Below, one piece after another: positions 46,420 through 54,974 of a DNA stretch of 64,000 bases; position 1 is the stretch's first letter; each line of letters begins with the position of its first letter. Position numbers and translations under genes: made by a program. Where the stretch lies: the NCBI RefSeq assembly GCF_900215375.1, contig NZ_OBEF01000001.1, positions 1-64,000 on the forward strand, read 5' to 3'. Below the pieces are notes generated by a model. That model was not told the DNA's origin. It saw nothing but the letters and a program-made list of their open reading frames with translations, and did not search any database. This stretch comes from Enterobacter sp. CC120223-11. Its GTDB lineage: Bacteria > Pseudomonadota > Gammaproteobacteria > Enterobacterales > Enterobacteriaceae.

Positions 46420-47114
46420 TGCCGATCCTCAAGCTTATCGCGCTGCTGATGGAGTACCCCGACGCGACACTGTGGGAGAGCCGCGACGAAGCTCAGGCGC
46501 TGGCTACGCAGGAGATGCCAGCGCTCGCGCCCTGGGTGAATGACTACCTGAGCGCCCCGCTGCTCGACAGGCAGGAAGCCTGGTGCGACCTGTTTGAACG
46601 CGGCAGCGCAATGTCGCTGCTGCTGTTTGAGCACGTGCACGGCGAATCCCGCGATCGCGGCCAGGCGATGGTGGATTTAATGGCGCAGTACGAACAGGCA
46701 GGTTTGCAGCTCGACTGCCGCGAACTGCCGGACTATCTGCCGCTTTATCTCGAATTTCTCAGCATGCAAACGCCCGAGGAAGCGCGGGAAGGCCTGCATA
46801 ACGTCGCGCCGATCCTGGCGCTGCTCGGCGGCAGGCTGAAGGAGAGGCAGTCGGAGTATTATCAGCTGTTTGACGCCCTGCTCAGAATCGCCAACAGCCC
46901 GTTAAGAAGTGACAGCGTCACTCCACAAGTGAAAACCGAAGTGCGCGACGACACCCGTCAGGCGCTGGATGCGGTGTGGGAGGAAGAACAGGTGAAGTTT
47001 ATTGAAGACAATGCCACCGCCTGCGACAGCTCCCAGCTGCAAAGCTATCAGAAACGTTTTAGTCAGGACGTTGCGCCGCAGTACGTCGACGTCCGCGCCG
47101 GAGGCCCGAAATGA
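46419..47114 (+). CDS. narW: nitrate reductase 2 assembly chaperone
   Basis: A 231-residue NarJ-family chaperone that helps insert the molybdenum cofactor and dock NarZY on the membrane; not part of the final enzyme. Typical features: [14 protein letters not shown] at the N-terminus, [21 protein letters not shown], and [13 protein letters not shown]. Mostly helical, with an acidic body. It overlaps narV by four bases. Confidence 0.95.
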   Translation: MPILKLIALLMEYPDATLWESRDEAQALATQEMPALAPWVNDYLSAPLLDRQEAWCDLFERGSAMSLLLFEHVHGESRDRGQAMVDLMAQYEQAGLQLDCRELPDYLPLYLEFLSMQTPEEAREGLHNVAPILALLGGRLKERQSEYYQLFDALLRIANSPLRSDSVTPQVKTEVRDDTRQALDAVWEEEQVKFIEDNATACDSSQLQSYQKRFSQDVAPQYVDVRAGGPK

Positions 47115-47791
47115 GCCAGTATCTGAACGTCTTCTTTTACGATATTTATCCCTATATCTGCGGGTCGGTGTTTATCATTGGCAGCTGGCTACGCTACGAC
47201 TACGGCCAGTACACCTGGCGGGCAGGCTCCAGCCAGATGCTCGACAAACGCGGAATGGTACTGTGGTCGAACTTGTTCCACGTCGGTATTCTTGGAGTCT
47301 TTTTCGGCCACGCCTTCGGCATGCTGACGCCGCACTGGATGTATGAATCCTTCCTGCCAATCAGCGTGAAGCAACAAATGGCGATGATCCTCGGCGGCGT
47401 ATGTGGGCTGATGACGCTGGTTGGCGGCGCAGGGTTGCTTATCCGTCGACTGTTCAACCCACGCGTTCGCGCGACGTCGACAACGGCAGACATTCTGATC
47501 CTGTCGATTCTGCTGATTCAGTGCATCCTGGGGCTGTCGACCATTCCGTTCTCCGCCCAGCATCCGGACGGTAGCGAAATGATGAAACTGGTGGGCTGGG
47601 CGCAGGCGGTGGTCACCTTCCACGGCGGCGCATCTGCACATCTGGACGGCGTCGCCTTTATCTTCCGCATCCATCTGGCACTTGGCATGACCATTTTCCT
47701 GCTGTTCCCGTTCACCCGTCTGGTCCACGTCTGGAGCGCGCCAATTGAGTACTTCACTCGTCGCTATCAGGTGGTGAGATCGCGTCGTTAG
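47111..47791 (+). CDS. narV: respiratory nitrate reductase 2 gamma subunit (cytochrome b)
   Basis: A 226-residue membrane subunit with five hydrophobic segments. Heme-ligating histidines are in [17 protein letters not shown] and in [25 protein letters not shown]. It oxidises quinol and releases protons to the periplasm. The start overlaps narW; a REP element follows the stop. Confidence 0.96.
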   Translation: MSQYLNVFFYDIYPYICGSVFIIGSWLRYDYGQYTWRAGSSQMLDKRGMVLWSNLFHVGILGVFFGHAFGMLTPHWMYESFLPISVKQQMAMILGGVCGLMTLVGGAGLLIRRLFNPRVRATSTTADILILSILLIQCILGLSTIPFSAQHPDGSEMMKLVGWAQAVVTFHGGASAHLDGVAFIFRIHLALGMTIFLLFPFTRLVHVWSAPIEYFTRRYQVVRSRR

Positions 47792-47797
47792 TTTTTT

Positions 47798-47873
47798 GTC
47801 TGATGGCGCTTCGCTTATCAGGCCTACAAAACCATTGCATTTGTAGGCCCGATAAGCTTGCGCCACCGGGCAT
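47798..47873. repeat. REP element between narV and nhoA
   Basis: TGATGGCGCTTCGCTTATCAGGCCTACA and TGTAGGCCCGATAAGCTTGCGCCACCGGGC form facing REP units in the convergent gap. Confidence 0.88.
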
Positions 47874-47876
47874 TAA

Positions 47877-48722
47877 TTACTTCCCCGCCTCCGGATGCGT
47901 ATCAAACGCCGCCATCACTGCCGCGAGATCCGCCAGCGAAAAGCCGTTTTTCGGGTCATCCACGCCCTGGCCGAATTTGTCCTGCAGCAGCAGATAGAGG
48001 CTCTCCACGTCAGGCAAATTAATTTGCTCTACGGTGTGGCCGTTTTCCTGATGGGTGAAATGGAAATTAGTCAGCGTCAGCTTGCCGCCGTCGGGTAAAT
48101 GGCGGCACATCAGCAGGTGATGGCGGAAATGCGACTGCGGCCAGTGCGCTGACCAGAAGTTACCGGCGACAAAATCAGAAAAATACTGCGGCACCATGTC
48201 GAACACGTACATCGACTGCCAGCGGTCGTGATGGCGGAACTGTAAGGTCCAGTCGTTTCCCTCATTCAGCAGGCGGTACACGCCGTGCGGCGTGGTTTGT
48301 TCTTTGTCGGCCTGTAAGCGAATCGGCGCCGTCAGCGTTTGGCCGCCAAAACCCACGTCAGCAATCCAGCGCTCTCCCGCCAGTTCCACAACCAGTAACC
48401 TGTGCGTGCGCGCCGGTAACTGCGGTGGATTCGACAAAATTACGCGGCCAAGCACGCTACGCACGTTAAAGCCTATTTCTCGCAGCGCACGCTCAAACAA
48501 GCCATTTTGCTCAAAGCAGTAACCACCACGTCGGGCCGCTATGAGTTTGTCTTCCAGCGACTGATCGTCGAGCTGGATTTCACGCGGCAGCAGCACGTCC
48601 AGGTTTTCAAACGGGATGGTGCAGTTATGGCGCAAATGCAGCGCGCGAAGCGTCTCAATATTGACCCCGGCGACATCATTCCAGTTGAGACGAGTAAAAT
48701 ACGCAGTTAAAAATGGGCTCAT
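47877..48722 (-). CDS. nhoA: arylamine N-acetyltransferase / N-hydroxyarylamine O-acetyltransferase
   Basis: A 281-residue enzyme, same length as E. coli NhoA, transferring acetyl from acetyl-CoA to arylamines and N-hydroxyarylamines. The catalytic triad is visible: Cys in RRGGYCFEQNG (about 69), His in LPARTHRLLVVEL (about 107) and Asp in WIADVGFGGQ (about 122). ATG 48722 follows GGAGG; the frame continues to 48833. It ends HPEAGK just like the E. coli enzyme. Divergent from yddH. Confidence 0.95.
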   Translation of the reverse strand: MSPFLTAYFTRLNWNDVAGVNIETLRALHLRHNCTIPFENLDVLLPREIQLDDQSLEDKLIAARRGGYCFEQNGLFERALREIGFNVRSVLGRVILSNPPQLPARTHRLLVVELAGERWIADVGFGGQTLTAPIRLQADKEQTTPHGVYRLLNEGNDWTLQFRHHDRWQSMYVFDMVPQYFSDFVAGNFWSAHWPQSHFRHHLLMCRHLPDGGKLTLTNFHFTHQENGHTVEQINLPDVESLYLLLQDKFGQGVDDPKNGFSLADLAAVMAAFDTHPEAGK

Positions 48723-48873
48723 ACGGCCTCCGTGCTTGAGATATAGTGTGTTTATAACGTATTTTTTTCGCCACACAGGCGATTTTGTGCGGTCATTTTT
48801 TCCGTTTGTGCGCGACCCCTGTTTTCCGCACACGGAACCCGCTTAAATGCAGCAAACCGTCAGGAGAATTGCT

Positions 48874-49446
48874 ATGAGCCGTTTTCGCCCCGTGGAACTC
48901 AGACATGCCAGCCGCCTGCTCAATCACGGCCCGACAGTATTAATCACCAGCTACGACGAAAGCATCGATCGCCGAAATATCATGGCGGCGGCGTGGTCCA
49001 TGCCCGTGGAATTCGAGCCGCCGCGCATTGCGATCGTGGTGGATAAAAGCGCCTGGTCGCGCGAGCTTATCGAGCGAAGCGGCAAGTTTGGGATCGTTAT
49101 TCCGGGCGTGGATGCCGCCAACTGGACGTATGCCGTCGGCAGCGTCAGCGGGCGCGATGAAGATAAGTTCAACTGTTACGGTATTCCGGTGGTACGCGGG
49201 CCTGCGCTGGGTCTGCCGGTTGTAGAGGAAAAATGTCTGGCGTGGATGGAGTGCAAGCTACTGCCCGCCACCGCCGCACAGGAAAAATATGACACCCTGT
49301 TTGGCGAAGTGGTGGCAGCCTCAGCCGATGAGCAGGCCTTTATCGAAGGGCGCTGGCAGTTTAACGGCGACCGCCGCAACACCCTGCATCATCTCGGCGC
49401 CGGGACCTTCGTCACCAGCGGCCGAATGATTAAAGCGGCAGAGTGA
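48874..49446 (+). CDS. yddH: flavin reductase-like FMN-binding protein (YddH)
   Basis: A 190-residue split-barrel flavoprotein: SRLLNHGPTVLITSYDES, NIMAAAWSMPVEFEPPRIAIVV, KFGIVIPG and a C-terminal LHHLGAGTFVTSGR. It resembles FMN reductases of two-component systems but its partner is unknown. The place next to nhoA matches E. coli yddH. ATG 48874 follows AGGAG. Confidence 0.88.
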   Translation: MSRFRPVELRHASRLLNHGPTVLITSYDESIDRRNIMAAAWSMPVEFEPPRIAIVVDKSAWSRELIERSGKFGIVIPGVDAANWTYAVGSVSGRDEDKFNCYGIPVVRGPALGLPVVEEKCLAWMECKLLPATAAQEKYDTLFGEVVAASADEQAFIEGRWQFNGDRRNTLHHLGAGTFVTSGRMIKAAE

Positions 49447-50418
49447 TCAGTATTTGCCGGAGAAGTTGGCGCTAATCCGCTGAGCCAGATAGGCTTTGGC
49501 GGTGATCGGCGGATACTTTTTCTCCGGCCCTTCAATCACCACATCCTCGTTGGCCTGACAGAAAAACGCCAGGCTGTAGCGATCGCTGACCGATTCCCCC
49601 GGCAGCGGGCTGCGAACGCGATGGAAGTTGGACGGCAGTTTGTCATCACTCCAGCGCATCAGCATATCGCCGATGTTGCAGGTGATAAGCCCCTCCAGCG
49701 GCTCAATAGAGGTCCAGCTCTGACTCTCCATCTCTTTGCCGGGGCACACCTGTAACCCGCCCTGGCCCGCCTGCTGGAACAGCAGCGTCAGGCAGTCGAA
49801 ATCGGTGTGCGCACCTGCGCGCCACGGGCCGTCAGGCTCACCCGTCAGCGCAAAATAGTGCAGCATGCGCAGCGTGCTCTGGTAGGTTTCTTGCGAAGGA
49901 TCGTGCGCCTGGGTGAAGAAGTCGTCAGGAAAGCCCATTTTCAGCGCAAAGCAGGAGAGCAGCTTCATGCCCACCTCCCAGCACTGACGCTCGAACGTCA
50001 GCACCGCTTCGCGAAAACCGGGGAGCGTGGCGTCATCGGGCCACAAATCGGTCATCCGTGGGCGCGTCACCTGATAGGACTCTTTCTGATCGGGTTTACC
50101 CGTTGAGGGTCGAATTTGCGCGCGGTATTCCCAGCCTGCGTTGCGATTGAGGGGGAACTGCCCTTTTACGGCTTCCGGTAGCGCAAAGAACTGTTCGGCG
50201 CGGGAGAAGGCGGCATTGATATCGTCGAGTGGAATACCGTGCCCGGACACCTGAAAGAAACCAATCTCCACTGAAGCCTGCCACAGCGCATCGGCGATCT
50301 CTTCTTTTCGCGTCTCAAAATCGCTCAGATCGATAATACGAACGTCGCGGGCGGTTTCTTCGCCTCTCGCGCCCATCAGGGCTTCTTTGGAAAGTTCATG
50401 CAGAGCAAAGCTGTTCAT
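49447..50418 (-). CDS. 2-oxoglutarate/Fe(II) dioxygenase (isopenicillin N synthase family)
   Basis: A 323-residue non-heme iron oxygenase. The N-terminal DIOX_N pattern is RIIDLSDFETRKEEIADALWQASVEIGFFQVSGHGI; the iron facial triad is HTDFD (His, Asp) near residue 200 and the later His in SNFHRVRSP near 258, followed by the 2-oxoglutarate Arg in DRYSLAFF. Substrate unknown. It is divergent from an NMT1-type ABC transporter and deaminase, and both leaders share an RNA-like motif, so a purine-like substrate is plausible. ATG 50418 has GAGG seven bases upstream; the frame to 50502 is leader sequence. Confidence 0.87.
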   Translation of the reverse strand: MNSFALHELSKEALMGARGEETARDVRIIDLSDFETRKEEIADALWQASVEIGFFQVSGHGIPLDDINAAFSRAEQFFALPEAVKGQFPLNRNAGWEYRAQIRPSTGKPDQKESYQVTRPRMTDLWPDDATLPGFREAVLTFERQCWEVGMKLLSCFALKMGFPDDFFTQAHDPSQETYQSTLRMLHYFALTGEPDGPWRAGAHTDFDCLTLLFQQAGQGGLQVCPGKEMESQSWTSIEPLEGLITCNIGDMLMRWSDDKLPSNFHRVRSPLPGESVSDRYSLAFFCQANEDVVIEGPEKKYPPITAKAYLAQRISANFSGKY

Positions 50419-50467
50419 AAGTGGACCTCGTTCATTGCAGTCACGGGGGCCTGGGCCGGGTTCCGGG

Positions 50468-50530
50468 CAGGCCATGGCCTTGTCCTGTCGACAAGGGAGC
50501 AATGACCCACCGGAGGCTTTCCGGCTGACA
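50468..50530 (-). promoter_or_regulatory. candidate riboswitch aptamer, dioxygenase leader
   Basis: On the minus strand GGGTCATTGCTC (50497-50508) is followed directly by hairpin CCTTGTC-GACAG-GACAAGG (50478-50496) and CC. Flanking CAGCCGG and CCATGGCCTG can form a bulged outer stem. The 12-base core matches the copy on the plus strand (GGGACATTGCTC) at 11 positions while the hairpin sequence differs, the pattern expected of one RNA fold. A strong hairpin (GGCCTG...CAGGCC, about 50449-50474) overlaps the outer stem and could be the switching partner before ATG 50418. Confidence 0.5.
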
Positions 50531-50801
50531 GCTTCTACTCAGGGAGAAGTGAAGCAAGCGGCGTGCCATCCTCATATCATTCGATAAATCAACAGATTGC
50601 CGTTTGCACTACACACCCGTTGCCCTGAATCAGTGCGAATCAACCCTTTTTGCTTCACCTTTGTGCAACAAATTTCTAACTGAAACGCTTGTTTCAGACG
50701 CCTACGCTTCCACAGACGGCGAAACGACACGCTTTTTGTTCAATCTCCTGCGTCTGGCACGCCCTTTGCTTTATCACCCGCAGAGTATAAGCGGTCAGCG
50801 T

Positions 50802-50930
50802 GACGAGGTTTCACCACGCGGGACATTGCTCTGCAGCTACGGCTGTACCTCGTCAGGGGGCGGTGCTTTGCGCCGTGAGACTCGCTTACCCCTGATGACA
50901 GACCGTGTTCACGTTTCGATTTGGGGGTCT
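50802..50930 (+). promoter_or_regulatory. candidate riboswitch, transporter leader (NMT1/xanthine-like)
   Basis: Outer stem GACGAGGT (50802-50809) with ACCTCGTC (50847-50854), perfect. Inside lie TTTCACCACGC, the core GGGACATTGCTC (50820-50831) and hairpin TGCAGC/GGCTGTA. Next, GTCAGGGG (50852-50859) can pair with CCCCTGATGAC (50889-50899), which shares bases with the outer stem. The CCCC run could instead pair with the GGGGG ribosome site at 50923-50927. This gives a clear on/off layout for the substrate-binding protein gene starting at 50934. Class assignment to the NMT1 (xanthine) riboswitch is from gene context and layout only. Confidence 0.55.
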
Positions 50931-50933
50931 TTT

Positions 50934-51902
50934 ATGTCAATGTCGTCCGTTCGTTTGATTACGCTGAGTGTCCTGCTGGGCGCAACCGCCCTTGCCCACG
51001 CTGAAGATAAGATCGTGCTGCAAACCACCTGGGTGGCGCAGGCCGAACAGGGAGGGTATTACCAGGCCGTTGCGGCTGGGATCTATAAAAAGTACGGGCT
51101 GGATGTCGACGTCCGCGCCGGTGGGCCGCAGCTCAATAACATGACCCTGCTGCTGGCGAACCGCGCCGACGTCATCGTCAGCTACGACCTGCAGGTGCTG
51201 AAAGGCATCGAACAGCACTTCCCGCTGAAGGCGATTGCCGCCCCGTTCCAGTTCGATCCTCAGGGGATCCTCACCCACGCTAACGTCAACTCACTCAACG
51301 ATCTGAAAGGTAAAACCGTGCTGGTGTCGGCGAGCGGCCAGGCCAGCTGGTGGCCGTGGCTGAAAAACCAGTATCACCTCGAGGACAGCCAGGTCCGCCC
51401 TTACACGTTCAACATGCAGCCGTTCCTTGCTGACGGCAACACGGCGCAACAGGCGTACGCCACCTCCGAAGTGCAGCAGGCCAAAGCGGCCCAGCCTGAC
51501 AGCAAATTCTGGCTGTTCGCCGAACACGGTTACCCGGCCTATGGCGGCATTCTGGTCACCCGCAACACCCTGCTTGCCGAAAAACCGGACGTCATGAAGC
51601 GCTTTGTGGAGGCGTCAATGGAGGGCTGGAAAGCCTATCTGGCGGATCCGACGCTTGGCAATCAGCTCATCAAAAAAGAGAACCCGCAGATGACCGATGC
51701 CGTGCTGGCATTCGGCGTGGCACAGATGAAAACACTGCGCCTGATAGACGGTGGCGACGCGGCCAACAAAGGGCTTGGCGTCATGACGGACAAGCGCTGG
51801 CAGGCCACGCGTGACTTTATGGTTAACGCCGGACTGCTGGACAAGGCGACGGACTACAAAGCCGCTTACACCACTCAGTTTTACCCGCAGGCCGCGATGT
51901 AA
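50934..51902 (+). CDS. ABC transporter substrate-binding protein (NMT1/SsuA-like)
   Basis: A 322-residue periplasmic binding protein with signal peptide (LITLSVLLGATALAHA) and the NMT1 pattern: [46 protein letters not shown] and GILVTRNTLL. This family binds pyrimidines, purines, sulfonates and similar small molecules. ATG 50934 has GGGGG upstream; the frame extends to 50604 but that part is untranslated leader. First gene of a four-gene operon with ATPase, permease and an amidohydrolase. Confidence 0.85.
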   Translation: MSMSSVRLITLSVLLGATALAHAEDKIVLQTTWVAQAEQGGYYQAVAAGIYKKYGLDVDVRAGGPQLNNMTLLLANRADVIVSYDLQVLKGIEQHFPLKAIAAPFQFDPQGILTHANVNSLNDLKGKTVLVSASGQASWWPWLKNQYHLEDSQVRPYTFNMQPFLADGNTAQQAYATSEVQQAKAAQPDSKFWLFAEHGYPAYGGILVTRNTLLAEKPDVMKRFVEASMEGWKAYLADPTLGNQLIKKENPQMTDAVLAFGVAQMKTLRLIDGGDAANKGLGVMTDKRWQATRDFMVNAGLLDKATDYKAAYTTQFYPQAAM

Positions 51903-51911
51903 GGAGCCGCT

Positions 51912-52730
51912 ATGAGTCATGTGCTGTCATTTGAACCGCCAGGCGCGATGCCGGACCCCGCTGATTCGCGCTTCCTGATGGCGCGCGGTGTGGAAAAGGT
52001 GTGGCCCAACGGCACCGTCGCGCTGGAGCGTCTGAACCTGAACGTGGGCCGTGGAGAGCTGGTTTCGCTGCTCGGCCCGTCCGGCTGCGGCAAAAGCACG
52101 CTGCTGAAAATGTTCGCCGGGTTGGAGCCACCGAGCGCCGGTATGTTGCGCTGGAACGGGCAGCCTGCGCTGGCCCAATCCTGCAAAATGGCGATGGTGT
52201 TTCAGGAAGCCACGCTGATGCCGTGGGCAACCATTGAGGAGAACGTCCGGCTACCGCTGAGCCTGGCGGGCGTGAGCAAAAACGTCAGTACGCCGCAGGT
52301 GATGCAGGCGCTGTTGGCGGTGGGCCTGGAAAACTTCCTTCACGCAAGGCCGCGTGAGCTCTCCGGCGGAATGCAGATGCGCGCCGCCCTCGCCCGCGCG
52401 CTGGTGATCGAGCCTGATCTGCTGCTGATGGACGAGCCTTTCGGCGCGCTGGATGAATTTACCCGCCATAAGCTCGATGCCGACATTCGTGCCCTGTGGG
52501 CCAGACGTAATCTGACAGTGCTGTTCGTCACGCACAGCATCTACGAAGCGGTCTGGCTTTCATCGCGAGTGATCGTTATGGGCGCACGCCCTGGACGCGT
52601 AATCGCCGACATTCAGATTGACGGCCCGAAAGAGCGCGACGCCAGCTTCCGCACCACGCCGACGTTTATCCGTCAGGTGGCGGAGCTGTCCACTCTGCTC
52701 GAACAGGCCAGCGGAGGCACACATGATTAA
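51912..52730 (+). CDS. ABC transporter ATP-binding protein (SsuB/TauB-like)
   Basis: A 272-residue ATPase: Walker A GPSGCGKSTLL, Q-loop MVFQEATLMPW, signature LSGGMQMRAALARAL, Walker B LLLMDEPFGALDE, H-loop FVTHSIYEA. Energises import with the next permease gene. ATG 51912 follows AAGGAG; the stop overlaps the permease start by eight bases. Confidence 0.92.
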   Translation: MSHVLSFEPPGAMPDPADSRFLMARGVEKVWPNGTVALERLNLNVGRGELVSLLGPSGCGKSTLLKMFAGLEPPSAGMLRWNGQPALAQSCKMAMVFQEATLMPWATIEENVRLPLSLAGVSKNVSTPQVMQALLAVGLENFLHARPRELSGGMQMRAALARALVIEPDLLLMDEPFGALDEFTRHKLDADIRALWARRNLTVLFVTHSIYEAVWLSSRVIVMGARPGRVIADIQIDGPKERDASFRTTPTFIRQVAELSTLLEQASGGTHD

Positions 52731-53517
52731 GCCCCTGATTCAGTATCCGCAGGTGCAGCGCCTGCTCTGGCCGCTAATGGTCGCCATCGCTCTGCTGCTT
52801 TTCTGGGAAATTGGCTTACGCCAGCTTGGCGTGCCGGTCTACCTGGTGCCAAAACCCAGCGATATAGCCCTGACGCTTTACGCCCAGCACACGGCGCTGC
52901 TGGCAAGCCTGCTGACGACCCTGAAGGTGACTCTGCTGGCGTTCGTGCTGGCGGTAACCATCGGCACGCTGATTGCGTTTCTCTGCGTCCAGAGCCGTAT
53001 CGTCGAGTCCTGCCTGATGCCGTGGGCCATCCTGTTTCAGGTGACGCCGGTGGTGGCCATCGCCCCGCTGGTGATCGTCTGGATCCACAACACCACCCTG
53101 GCACTGGTCGTCTGCGCGATGCTGGTCGCGGTATTTCCTGTGCTCACCAACACCACGCTCGGCCTGCGCAGCGTCAGCCCCGGCCTGCTGAATCTGTTTC
53201 ACATCAACCACGCCAGCCGCTGGCAGATTCTGATGCGCCTGCGCGTGCCCAATGCGCTGCCTTACTTCTTCAGCGGGCTGCGTATTTCCTGCGGCCTGGC
53301 GCTGATTGGTGCGGTGGTGGCTGAGTTTGTGGCGGGAACCGGCGGCAGCGGCGCGGGGCTCGCCTGGCAAATCTTACAGGCAGGGTTTCAGCTCAACTTA
53401 CCGCTGATGTTTGCCGCTCTTTTTCTGATTACCTGCACGGGGCTCGCCCTTTGGGCGCTGATGTCCCTTCTCACCCGCTGGTGCCTGCGCGGCTGGCACG
53501 ACAGCGAACTGGCCTGA
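52723..53517 (+). CDS. ABC transporter permease (SsuC/TauC-like)
   Basis: A 264-residue permease with about six membrane segments. The EAA loop that docks the ATPase is HINHASRWQILMRLRVPNALPYFFSGLRIS, and C-terminal segments such as LPLMFAALFLITCTGLALWALM complete the BPD_transp_1 fold. ATG 52723 follows GGAGG and lies within the ATPase gene end. Four bases separate the stop from the next gene's start region. Confidence 0.9.
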   Translation: MIKPLIQYPQVQRLLWPLMVAIALLLFWEIGLRQLGVPVYLVPKPSDIALTLYAQHTALLASLLTTLKVTLLAFVLAVTIGTLIAFLCVQSRIVESCLMPWAILFQVTPVVAIAPLVIVWIHNTTLALVVCAMLVAVFPVLTNTTLGLRSVSPGLLNLFHINHASRWQILMRLRVPNALPYFFSGLRISCGLALIGAVVAEFVAGTGGSGAGLAWQILQAGFQLNLPLMFAALFLITCTGLALWALMSLLTRWCLRGWHDSELA

Positions 53518-53524
53518 GGTATTG

Positions 53525-54940
53525 ATGAACAGACTGATAAAAAACTGCACGGCGATAATGACCGGCCGCCGGGACGAGCCCCGAAGCCCGGCGACGGACA
53601 TTCGTATTGAAAATGGCATCATCACTGAGATGGGCATCCTGGTGGCCCGGCCTGGCGAAGCGGTCACGGATGCGCGCGGATGTGTTGCTTACCCAGGCTG
53701 GGTCAATACGCATCACCACCTGTTTCAGTCGCTGCTGAAAGGAGAACCACAGGGGCTGAACCAGAGCCTCAGCGCCTGGCTGGCTTCCACGCCCTATCGC
53801 TTTCGCGGCGCGTTCGAAGAGGACACCTTTCGCATTGCCGCCCGTATCGGCCTTGTGGAATTGGTCCGTTCGGGCTGCACCACCGTCGCCGATCACCACT
53901 ATCTTTACTGGCCTGATATGCCGTTCGACGGCGCGGCGATTTTATTCGATGAGGCAGAGAAGCTCGGCGTGCGCTTTGTACTCTGTCGTGGCGGTGCCAC
54001 ACAAACGCGCGGGCTCGAACAGGATCTGCCGACGGCGCTGCGCCCCGAAAAATTCGACAGCTGGATGCAGGATGTGGAGCGTCTCACCGGGCAGTATCAC
54101 CAGCCGCAGGCCGACGCTATGCGCCGCGTCGTCATGGCCCCAACAACCACGCTGCACTCCACCACGCCGCAGGAGCTGCGTGACAGCGCACGTCTGGCCC
54201 GCGCACTGGGGATCAGGCTGCATAGCCATCTGTCGGAAACCGTTGACTATCTTGATGCCGCAAGAGCCAAATTTGGCATGACGCCGCTCCAGTTTTGCGC
54301 GGAGCAGGAGTGGATCGGCGAAGACGTGTGGTTTGCCCATTTGGTGAAGCTGCTGCCGGAGGAGATTGCCCTGCTGGGCGCGGCGGGCAGCGGGATTGCG
54401 CACTGCCCGCAGAGCAACGCCCGACTGGGTAGCGGCATCGCCGATCTTGTTTCTCTCGAACAGGCCGGAGTGAAAATTTCGATAGGCGTGGACGGTGCCG
54501 CCTCGAATGAAGCCGCCGATATGCAAAGCGAAACGCACGCCGCCTGGCAACTCCAGCGCGCCCGCAAAGGGATGCTGGCGCAGCCTCACTACGCCGGAGG
54601 CCAGTTTGAAGGCGGCGGTGATGCCGCCACCATTGAGGATGTGATCCGCTGGGGAACGTCCGGCGGCGCGGAGATCCTGGGCTTAGCCACCGGCGAACTG
54701 CGCCCGGGCATGGCGGCAGATATTGCCGTTTATCAGCTGGATGACCCGCGCTATTTCGGCCTGCACGACATGGCTATTGGGCCCGTTGCCTGCGGCGGTC
54801 GCGCCAAACTCAAGGCGATTCTTTGTCAGGGCCGGATGATTGTTGATAACGATGCGATTCCCGGCATGGACTGCGCTGAACTGGGGCAGCAGGCGGCGGA
54901 GGCGGTAAAACGACTTCAGCACCGGGCCGGAGTCCGGTAA
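53525..54940 (+). CDS. amidohydrolase, 8-oxoguanine deaminase-like
   Basis: A 471-residue metal-dependent deaminase. Metal and catalytic residues: NTHHHLFQSL (HxH), HSHLSE near 238, GIAHCPQSNARLGSG near 292 and IGVDGAASNEAADM (Asp) near 325. This set matches 8-oxoguanine and hydroxyatrazine-type deaminases; 8-oxoguanine deaminase gives uric acid. Other pterin or pyrimidine substrates are possible. ATG 53525 follows GAGG. As last gene after an NMT1-type importer, it probably acts on the imported compound. Confidence 0.82.
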   Translation: MNRLIKNCTAIMTGRRDEPRSPATDIRIENGIITEMGILVARPGEAVTDARGCVAYPGWVNTHHHLFQSLLKGEPQGLNQSLSAWLASTPYRFRGAFEEDTFRIAARIGLVELVRSGCTTVADHHYLYWPDMPFDGAAILFDEAEKLGVRFVLCRGGATQTRGLEQDLPTALRPEKFDSWMQDVERLTGQYHQPQADAMRRVVMAPTTTLHSTTPQELRDSARLARALGIRLHSHLSETVDYLDAARAKFGMTPLQFCAEQEWIGEDVWFAHLVKLLPEEIALLGAAGSGIAHCPQSNARLGSGIADLVSLEQAGVKISIGVDGAASNEAADMQSETHAAWQLQRARKGMLAQPHYAGGQFEGGGDAATIEDVIRWGTSGGAEILGLATGELRPGMAADIAVYQLDDPRYFGLHDMAIGPVACGGRAKLKAILCQGRMIVDNDAIPGMDCAELGQQAAEAVKRLQHRAGVR

Positions 54941-54974
54941 TCAACTGCCCGCAGTCGCCGGGACTGCGGGTGTT

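Noticed and set aside
50560-50600. Classical purine riboswitch (ATGATATGAGG on the minus strand near 50580)
   Set aside because: Only the short ATGATATG resembles the J1/P2 part of the guanine/adenine riboswitch; the loop-loop and P1 elements are missing.
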